Below are positions 58,044 to 64,000 of a DNA stretch of 64,000 nt, one piece after another. Positions within the stretch are counted from its first letter, which is position 1. Each line of letters starts with the position of its first letter. Origin of the DNA: Mariprofundus ferrooxydans PV-1 (GTDB lineage: Bacteria > Pseudomonadota > Zetaproteobacteria > Mariprofundales > Mariprofundaceae). Made by a program: the position numbers and the translations under genes. The DNA lies in assembly GCF_000153765.1 (NCBI RefSeq), contig NZ_DS022294.1:1300049-1364048 (forward strand), written 5' to 3'. The notes beneath the pieces were generated by a model. The model saw only the letters and a program-made list of their open reading frames with translations. It searched no databases and was not told the DNA's origin.

Positions 58044-59421
58044 CTTGCTTCTTGTTGAGGATGAAGCCAATGCCCGTCGTATTCTGGCGCTGGGGCTGGA
58101 GTTGCAGGGACACAGGGTTACAACATGCGCGTCGCCTGAAGAGGCTGAAGCATGCATGAAGTCGGCCACTTTTGATGTGGTGCTGACCGATTTGCGCATG
58201 GACGGACGCGATGCCGGGCTTGAAGTGATTCGTATGAGCCGGATCCTGCAGCCGGATGCGCGGGTACTGTTGCTGACAGCCTATGCCAGCGCGGAAACGG
58301 CGGTGTTGGCGATGAAGCAGGGGGCTTTCGATTATCTTACCAAACCGGTATCGGGTGAAGCTTTGGCGGCAGCGGTAGAGCGGGCGCTGTTTGATGCGGT
58401 GGATGATCGTGATGATACGGCTTTGGTTGCAACGCAGGCAGTACCTGTCGCAGATGGAGTTGATGACGACGGCATATTGATTGGCGAGTCCGAGGTGATG
58501 CAGCGCGTGCGTCAGCGGCTGCAGCGGGCGGGCCAGTCCCAGTTTACCGTGCTGGTAAGCGGTGAGTCGGGAACAGGCAAGGAGTTGGCCGCTCGTTATG
58601 TGCATGCTTGCTCGACACGCAGCACGGGCCCATTTACGCCCGTACACTGCGGCGCTATACCCGAAGGGCTGTTTGAATCCGAATTGTTCGGATATCGCAA
58701 GGGTGCGTTTACCGGCGCCGAAGCTGACCGGGTCGGACTGGTTGAGGGGACCAATGGCGGCACCCTGTTCCTGGATGAGATTGGAGACATGCCGTTATCG
58801 GCGCAGGTCAAGCTACTCAGGGTGCTGCAGGAACGTCGCATTCGCCGGGTGGGCGACGACCGTGAACGTGATGTCGATATTCGTGTGATTGCCGCGACCA
58901 ATCGCGACCTGGAAGAGGATGTCAGGCAGGGGCATTTCCGCGAAGATCTGTTTTTCAGACTCAATGTGGTGCCTGTACACATGCCTGCACTGAGGCAGCG
59001 GCGAGAAGATATTCCGGCATTGGCCCGGGCGATTGTACGGCGTTGGAGCGAAGGGCGGGGACGCCTTAGTGACAGCTGCCTGAAGAGACTGATGACACTG
59101 CCGTTTATGGGCAATGTGCGCGAACTGGAAAATCTGTTGCAACGCATGCTGGCGCTGTCGGACGATTATGAGCTGGACGTACCCCTGCTCGATGAGATGT
59201 ATTCCGGCCTGCAGGATAATCCCCAGATATCCCTGCAGGCAATGCATGACGCGGACTTGAATCTGGATACGTGGCTGGAGATAAATGAACGCCAGTTGAT
59301 CGATCAGGCGCTGTTGAAAACCGGCGGCAATATTACGCGTGCGGCGGAAGAGCTGGGCATCAGCTTTCGCTCGCTGCGTTATCGCCTGAAAAAAACCGGA
59401 CAGGGAGAAGATCAGGAGTGA
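58036..59421 (+). CDS. pilR: PilR-type sigma-54 response regulator
   Basis: NtrC-family activator. 461 residues: receiver domain with phospho-acceptor Asp52 (VVLTDLRMDG), AAA+ domain with Walker A GESGTGKE (176-183) and sigma-54-contacting GAFTGA (223-228), and a C-terminal Fis-type helix-turn-helix (GGNITRAAEELGISFRSLRYRLKK). Start at ATG 58036, within the pilS stop region. The likely target, the pilA promoter, is not in this window. GTGA overlap with pilD. Confidence 0.94.
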   Translation: MADLLLVEDEANARRILALGLELQGHRVTTCASPEEAEACMKSATFDVVLTDLRMDGRDAGLEVIRMSRILQPDARVLLLTAYASAETAVLAMKQGAFDYLTKPVSGEALAAAVERALFDAVDDRDDTALVATQAVPVADGVDDDGILIGESEVMQRVRQRLQRAGQSQFTVLVSGESGTGKELAARYVHACSTRSTGPFTPVHCGAIPEGLFESELFGYRKGAFTGAEADRVGLVEGTNGGTLFLDEIGDMPLSAQVKLLRVLQERRIRRVGDDRERDVDIRVIAATNRDLEEDVRQGHFREDLFFRLNVVPVHMPALRQRREDIPALARAIVRRWSEGRGRLSDSCLKRLMTLPFMGNVRELENLLQRMLALSDDYELDVPLLDEMYSGLQDNPQISLQAMHDADLNLDTWLEINERQLIDQALLKTGGNITRAAEELGISFRSLRYRLKKTGQGEDQE

Positions 59422-60188
59422 TAGCCCTGATACTGTTATCAGGATTTCTGGGGTTTCTGGTCGGCAGCTTTGCCAATGTGTGCGTCTATCGCATTCCGCG
59501 CCGCGAATCGATTGTGCTGCCGGCCAGCCACTGTCCGGCTTGCAATCATGCGATTGCTCCGCTCGATAATATTCCGATATTTTCATGGCTGATGCTGCGT
59601 GGTCGCTGCCGCTACTGTCACAGCCGGATATCATGGCGCTATCCTCTGCTGGAGGCGTTGATGGGACTGAGCTGGGCGGGGCTGGCATGGCATTTCGGCC
59701 CTGAGCCGCAGCTGGCTATGGCGCTGGTGCTGTTATTTTTGTTGTGGGTGCTAAGCTTTATAGACTTGGAAACAGGCCTGCTTCCGGATGTATTGACCCT
59801 GCCGGGCATTGCGCTGGGGCTGCTGTTTTCCTGGTGGCTGGAGCATGGCCTGGATGCGCTAATCGGAGCGATCGCCGGTTACGCTATTCTCTGGTCGGTG
59901 AACAGGCTATTTTTGTTGTTTACCGGTCGCGAAGGGATGGGCTATGGTGATTTCAAGTTGCTGGCCATGCTCGGTGCATTTCTTGGCTGGCAGGCATTAC
60001 CGTTTATCATTCTACTCTCATCTGTCATCGGTGTCGTAATCGGTAGTCTGTTTTTATGGGCCTCCCGTCGCGGCTTGCGTGCGGAAATTCCGTTCGGGCC
60101 GTATCTGGCTGCTGCCGGTATGATCTGGTTGCTGTGGGGGGATGCTATTCTGGGTTGGTATATGACGACTGCCGGCATGCAAGGGTGA
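59418..60188 (+). CDS. pilD: Prepilin peptidase / N-methyltransferase PilD
   Basis: Cleaves and N-methylates type IV prepilins in the inner membrane. 256 residues from GTG. Two C-x2-C pairs C39/C42 and C64/C67 of the methyltransferase half, and the two catalytic aspartates Asp116 (FIDLETGLLPD) and Asp178 (GMGYGDFKL) of the A24 peptidase. About seven membrane helices. Stop overlaps the coaE GTG. Confidence 0.96.
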   Translation: MIALILLSGFLGFLVGSFANVCVYRIPRRESIVLPASHCPACNHAIAPLDNIPIFSWLMLRGRCRYCHSRISWRYPLLEALMGLSWAGLAWHFGPEPQLAMALVLLFLLWVLSFIDLETGLLPDVLTLPGIALGLLFSWWLEHGLDALIGAIAGYAILWSVNRLFLLFTGREGMGYGDFKLLAMLGAFLGWQALPFIILLSSVIGVVIGSLFLWASRRGLRAEIPFGPYLAAAGMIWLLWGDAILGWYMTTAGMQG

Positions 60189-60781
60189 GCCGTTTGCGTC
60201 GTATAGGACTGACAGGGGGCATCGGCAGTGGTAAATCGACGGCGGCATCCATGTTCAGGGAACTGGGGGTGCCGGTACTGGATCTGGATCGGGTAGGTCA
60301 TGCGGTGACCATGCCCGACAGTGAGGGCCTGAAGGCTCTGGTGCAGGCATTCGGAGAGCGCATATGTCATACAGACGGGTCGCTCAACCGCCGGGCTCTG
60401 GCCGACTACTGCTTTGCCGATGCCGAGCGTACAGCGCAGCTTAACAGCATCATTCATCCGCTGATATGGCAACAGGAAGAGCTGTGGCTGGCCCGTCAGC
60501 AGGCGGACTATGCCCTGATTGAAGCATCGGTGTTGCTCGAATCGGGTGGAGCCTCGCGCATGGATCAGGTGGTGGTACTGCTGGCCGATGAATCACTCAG
60601 ATTGCAGCGGGTACTCAGCCGTGGCAGGCACGATAAGACGGCATTCAGGGCGATCGTAGCCCGTCAGTGCGATGATGCGATGCGTCGCAGGTTGGCCAGC
60701 TATATCATAGATAATAACGGGGATCTCGCTGCCTTGCGTGATCAGGTAGGGCGTGTGCACACGCAACTGCTACTCTGTTGA
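60185..60781 (+). CDS. coaE: Dephospho-CoA kinase
   Basis: Last step of coenzyme A synthesis. 198 residues from GTG 60185, overlapping the pilD stop (GTGA). P-loop LTGGIGSGKST (9-19), the DLDRVGHAV substrate motif and IHPLIWQQEE lid region are present. The pilB-C-D-coaE linkage is common in proteobacteria; the yacG gene that often follows is absent. Confidence 0.94.
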   Translation: MSRLRRIGLTGGIGSGKSTAASMFRELGVPVLDLDRVGHAVTMPDSEGLKALVQAFGERICHTDGSLNRRALADYCFADAERTAQLNSIIHPLIWQQEELWLARQQADYALIEASVLLESGGASRMDQVVVLLADESLRLQRVLSRGRHDKTAFRAIVARQCDDAMRRRLASYIIDNNGDLAALRDQVGRVHTQLLLC

Positions 60782-60815
60782 GCTATGCAGAACAGGTGTG
60801 AATAGATTTATAGTG

Positions 60816-60844
60816 TTGACATGGTTTGCCAACCTATTTAGCAA
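60816..60844 (+). promoter_or_regulatory. Probable rho promoter
   Basis: TTGACA (perfect), 17-base spacer, TAGCAA, 125 bp before the rho ATG. The leader of more than 110 nt contains a GC-rich CCGGCG...CGCCGG-like hairpin and could be the site of rho autoregulation. Confidence 0.5.
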
Positions 60845-60968
60845 TGCAAACTGTTGCCGGCGCTTTCCTCCGGCGTTCCGGTTATCCATCAGGATTACTC
60901 AGCTATCGACCCTTTCAACACAATGATCAGGCAGCATGTTAACCTGTCAGGTTTTTTTGGAGTTTTCA

Positions 60969-62855
60969 ATGTCTCAAGAGATCGAAACACCCGTGGCGGT
61001 GAAAGAAGCAACCCCTTCCGTTGATGCAGGTCAGGCTGATGCCCAGCCGCGTAAACGGGGGCGTCCCCGTAAGGTGGTGGCTGAGAAAAACGTTGATGTT
61101 GCCCAGGCGGCGCCAGACACAGAAGCTCCTGCAGTGAAGCCGCGCAAGCCAGCGAAACCACGCAAGAAGGCGGCGGAAGCTGCGACTGAAACAACTGAAA
61201 AGGTAGCGGACAAACCTGTCAGCCGTCGGCGTCCGGCCAAGGCAGATCAGCAGGGCCAGACATCAGGCACTGAAGCCGAAGTGAAGCAACTGGAACGTAA
61301 CGAACTCCCGGCTAAATCGGGGAAGAAGAACGATGCTCCAGCCTCTGGGTCACAGGGGGCAAAACCTGTCCGTCAGGCGTCTGCCGGCAAGACGGAGAAT
61401 GGCGAAAACAATCATTCTGATACGCGTCAGGAAGCCCGAAACGCAGATGATAAAGGCAGGCAACAGTCTGAGTCGTCAGAATCCGGTCGTCGTGGCCGCT
61501 GGCGTAACAAGGGTGAGCAGCAACAGCGCCCTGAAAAACCACGCCGCAAACGCGACGATGCAGAAGAGAAGATTTCCGACGAGATGGAAGGTGTGACGCT
61601 GAACCTGAAAGAGGTCTCGGCAAGAACACCGACAGAACTGCTGGAGCTGGCCGACTCCTATGGTATCGAAAATGCTGCAGGTATGCGCAAGCAGGAGCAG
61701 GTATCGGCAATCCTGCGCGCCCACGGACTGCGCAGTGGTACTATTTACAGCGAAGGTGTGCTGGAAATCCTGCCTGATGGATTCGGATTCCTGCGCTCGC
61801 CCGATGCAAACTACCTCTCCGGTTCGGATGATGTGTATGTCTCCACCCACCAGATTCGCCGCTTCTATCTGCGCAAGGGTGATACTGTTGCAGGAGAAAT
61901 TCGTTCTCCCCGTCGCGGTGAGAAATATTTCGCTCTGAAAACCGTGGATACTACCAACGGCGAACCGCCGGAGGTGGCGCGCACCAAGGTACTGTTTGAT
62001 AATCTTACGCCACTCTACCCGAACGAACGGCTGAAAATGGAGATCGATGATCCGACGCATAAGGATATAACGGGCCGGATCATTGATATTGTATCACCGA
62101 TCGGCAAGGGACAGCGAGCTCTGCTGGTTGCCCCTCCGCGTACCGGTAAAACAGTGATGATGCAGTCCATTGCCCACTCGATTGCCGCCAATCATCCGGA
62201 AGTTGTGCTGATGGTGTTGCTGATTGATGAACGTCCTGAAGAAGTGACCGATATGAAACGCTCGGTGAAGGGCGAGGTGGTCTCATCGACCTTTGATGAG
62301 CCGGCGCAGCGCCATGTTCAGGTCTCCGAGATGGTGATTGAGAAGGCCAAACGACTGGTAGAGCATGGCCGTGATGTGGTGATCCTGCTTGATTCGATCA
62401 CCCGTTTGGCGCGTGCCTATAACACGGTAGTTCCATCTTCGGGTAAAATTCTGACCGGTGGTGTGGATGCCAATGCGTTGCATCGGCCAAAGCGTTTTTT
62501 CGGTGCGGCGCGTAATATCGAAGGTGGCGGCAGTTTAACCATTATTGCCACGGCTCTGGTGGAAACAGGCTCCAAGATGGATGAGGTTATTTTCGAAGAG
62601 TTCAAGGGTACGGGCAATATGGAGATCAAGCTTGATCGCAAGCTGACAGACAAGCGCGTGTTCCCGTCTATCGATATTGCTCCCTCCGGCACACGTAAGG
62701 AAGAGCTGCTGACACCGCGTGAAGATCTGCAAAAAGTATGGATTCTGCGCAAGATACTCTCCCCGATGGGTACGATTGATGCGATGGAGTTTCTGATCGA
62801 CAAGCTGGGACCAACAAAAAATAATGCCGAATTCTTTGATCGGATGAATCAGTAA
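60969..62855 (+). CDS. rho: Transcription termination factor Rho with long disordered N-terminus
   Basis: Hexameric RNA-dependent helicase ending transcription. 628 residues, about 200 longer than the E. coli protein. Residues 1-205 are low-complexity, Lys/Arg/Glu/Ala-rich, with an AT-hook-like RKRGRPRK at 28-35 and RGRW/RRKR patches. Then the Rho N-terminal domain (about 220-255), the RNA-binding cold-shock-like domain with [15 protein letters not shown], and the ATPase with Walker A APPRTGKT (388-395), [15 protein letters not shown] and the Q/R-loop [35 protein letters not shown]. Start at ATG 60969 with GGAG 8 bases upstream; the frame is open 11 codons more. Confidence 0.96.
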   Translation: MSQEIETPVAVKEATPSVDAGQADAQPRKRGRPRKVVAEKNVDVAQAAPDTEAPAVKPRKPAKPRKKAAEAATETTEKVADKPVSRRRPAKADQQGQTSGTEAEVKQLERNELPAKSGKKNDAPASGSQGAKPVRQASAGKTENGENNHSDTRQEARNADDKGRQQSESSESGRRGRWRNKGEQQQRPEKPRRKRDDAEEKISDEMEGVTLNLKEVSARTPTELLELADSYGIENAAGMRKQEQVSAILRAHGLRSGTIYSEGVLEILPDGFGFLRSPDANYLSGSDDVYVSTHQIRRFYLRKGDTVAGEIRSPRRGEKYFALKTVDTTNGEPPEVARTKVLFDNLTPLYPNERLKMEIDDPTHKDITGRIIDIVSPIGKGQRALLVAPPRTGKTVMMQSIAHSIAANHPEVVLMVLLIDERPEEVTDMKRSVKGEVVSSTFDEPAQRHVQVSEMVIEKAKRLVEHGRDVVILLDSITRLARAYNTVVPSSGKILTGGVDANALHRPKRFFGAARNIEGGGSLTIIATALVETGSKMDEVIFEEFKGTGNMEIKLDRKLTDKRVFPSIDIAPSGTRKEELLTPREDLQKVWILRKILSPMGTIDAMEFLIDKLGPTKNNAEFFDRMNQ

Positions 62856-62881
62856 CAGCTGATTTGGCACCCGAACAGGTG

Positions 62882-62911
62882 GGGCGAAAGCCCTGAGGGC
62901 TACGATAGCCC
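62882..62911 (+). other. Two adjacent hairpins after rho
   Basis: GGGC-GAAA-GCCC (62882-62893, GNRA loop) followed by GGGCT-ACGAT-AGCCC (62897-62911). They lie in the 3' untranslated region of rho, before the terminator. Confidence 0.4.
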
Positions 62912-62976
62912 GAATCAAAGCGCCTCCAGCGCGCCGTTCTTCTCTACTCAAATATGGATGAGGCCGGAAGATCTGG

Positions 62977-63010
62977 AAGGAGGGATCAACAACCAGAACC
63001 CTCCTTTTTT
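62977..63010 (+). terminator. Intrinsic terminator of rho
   Basis: AAGGAGGG / CCCTCCTT stem (8 bp) around a 14-base loop, followed by T4. It sits between rho and the convergent HAD gene. Confidence 0.8.
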
Positions 63011-63018
63011 CGACATGA

Positions 63019-63645
63019 CTAGATGCCGAGAGAGTCGGGCAGGTGATGGAATGTCGGGATATGATAATCCCATTCACCACTAGCCTCATGGCATATATGC
63101 ACCGTCTTGCAGCCGAGTTCGCGCGCAGCTTGCAGATTATCTGCCATATCATCCACAACCAGCGTGCGTGCAGGCAGCGCACCTTCGAGTGAAATCAGCC
63201 TGGCCAGTGTTTCTGATGACGGTTTCGGGATATAGTGATTGAATCGTATATCGTAGATACGCTGAAAGTGGTGGGCAATGCCGAGAGCTGCGAGAATACG
63301 CTCTGCATGCTCGCGGATGCCGTTGGTATGAATGACCTTGTGATAAGGCAGGCGTGAGAGCGCATCATCCAGCGCATAATCGACGGTCAATATCTGATGG
63401 GCATCCACATCGTGAACATCATGCAGAAAAGCTTCCGGCTCCATATCGTGATGCAGCATCATACCGCGCAGGGTGGTGCCGTACTCTTTCCAGTATTTCA
63501 CTCGCAGGCGATCAGCCTCTTCCCTCTCTACGCCCAGCTCTCTGGCGACAAATGCGGTCATGCGCTTGTCCATACGCGCAAATACACCGCTGTCGGCGGC
63601 ATAGAGGGTGTTATCCAGATCAATGACGGCTAAATCAAATGGCAT
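63019..63645 (-). CDS. HAD-superfamily pyrimidine 5'-nucleotidase-like phosphatase
   Basis: 208-residue HAD hydrolase of the Sdt1/Phm8-like group of UMP/CMP 5'-nucleotidases. Motif I DLDNTLY (9-15, nucleophile Asp9 and acid Asp11), cap helices about 16-95, motif II as IHTNG, motif III Lys in HYIPKPSSE and motif IV VVDDMADN. The DLDNTLY start and the 'YGTTLRGMM' cap are typical of this subgroup. The nucleotide substrate is inferred from subgroup and not shown. Convergent with rho. Confidence 0.88.
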   Translation of the reverse strand: MPFDLAVIDLDNTLYAADSGVFARMDKRMTAFVARELGVEREEADRLRVKYWKEYGTTLRGMMLHHDMEPEAFLHDVHDVDAHQILTVDYALDDALSRLPYHKVIHTNGIREHAERILAALGIAHHFQRIYDIRFNHYIPKPSSETLARLISLEGALPARTLVVDDMADNLQAARELGCKTVHICHEASGEWDYHIPTFHHLPDSLGI

Positions 63646-63825
63646 GTGCTCATGCTAGCAGGGGTAGCGTAGTACAAATAGTGCGCATCTGGGGGGAAAA
63701 ACGACGCTTGTGAGTATCTGGCGCTGATCACTATCCTCAAAATGGCTTGATAATTTCACCGGTGTTTACCTTTGCCTGTTGCCAGGGGCACTGTGTGAAA
63801 TGATGCTGATGACAGGAGTAATATT

Positions 63826-64000
63826 ATGGATGCCAAGATCAACCGTTCACATATCGGAAAGGAAATATTAACTACGATTGCTGCCAGCAATATTGAAACC
63901 CGGGTTTATGACGGACGCTTTGTAGAAGGTCCGCATGCGCAGGAATATGGTGCGGTGCTGCATGAACATACAGACATTTACCGCCTCTATTACAGCTTTC
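63826..64000 (+). CDS. Unrecognised protein, N-terminal 58 codons only
   Basis: ATG at 63826 with AGGAGT 8 bases upstream; frame open to the window end. Reads MDAKINRSHIGKEILTTIAA followed by SNIETRVYDGRFVEGPHAQE and YGAVLHEHTDIYRLYYSF. Soluble, mixed composition; I do not recognise the family. The 180-bp gap in front of it, after the HAD gene, contains no other gene. Confidence 0.6.
   Translation, partial: MDAKINRSHIGKEILTTIAASNIETRVYDGRFVEGPHAQEYGAVLHEHTDIYRLYYSF

Overview
The window is a 64 kb piece of a bacterial chromosome, almost all of it dense, mostly operonic housekeeping sequence. Ubiquinone genes (ubiC, ubiA), a 14-gene nuo locus with separate nuoB, nuoC and nuoD, a single-atpF ATP synthase operon, a one-piece tmRNA and PilB/C/S/R/D type IV pilus genes point to a proteobacterium. 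The mix fits a Zetaproteobacterium (Mariprofundus-like) or a nearby marine lineage; that placement is inference from gene content and cannot be proved without a search.

Layout. 1-3.6 kb is visibly AT-richer than the rest and holds the 3' part of a relA-type (p)ppGpp synthetase gene and an unrecognised membrane protein gene. 3.7-7.6 kb (minus strand) is hemA-prfA-(UPF0114 membrane gene)-prmC, which links tetrapyrrole synthesis to release factor 1 and its methyltransferase. 7.6-18.1 kb holds a degenerate JAMM-like gene, an M23 peptidase, alanine dehydrogenase, a hairpin-rich spacer, malic enzyme fused to a phosphotransacetylase domain, a PanE-type reductase, an esterase, mpl, fbp and a family 4 uracil-DNA glycosylase. 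18.2-19.5 kb is the accessory spot: two genes bounded by integron recombination sites, one complete attC and one half site, with no integrase gene in the window. It is followed by a secreted DRGH nuclease, tRNA-Thr(CGU), rsmE, ubiC-ubiA and ssrA (tmRNA).

23.4-24.2 kb is a gene-free, hairpin-dense spacer with repeats derived from or resembling the ssrA 3' end. It leads into the nuoABCDEFGHIJKLMN operon (24.2-38.6 kb), in which nuoM carries an apparent single-base frameshift. The atpIBEFHAGDC operon follows with its own promoter and a terminator (38.7-45.7 kb). 45.9-49.1 kb is glmU-glmS (UDP-GlcNAc supply). 49.3-52.6 kb is ackA-pta (acetate/acetyl-phosphate). 52.7-60.8 kb is a tightly coupled run aroE-pilB-pilC-pilS-pilR-pilD-coaE. 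The window closes with rho, a convergent HAD phosphatase gene and the start of an unrecognised gene.

Taken together the genes describe a respiring, ubiquinone-using, piliated cell with complex I feeding an F1Fo ATPase. The most unusual parts are the orphan integron cassettes, the nuoM frameshift, and the palindromic spacers downstream of ssrA and between ald and the malic enzyme gene.
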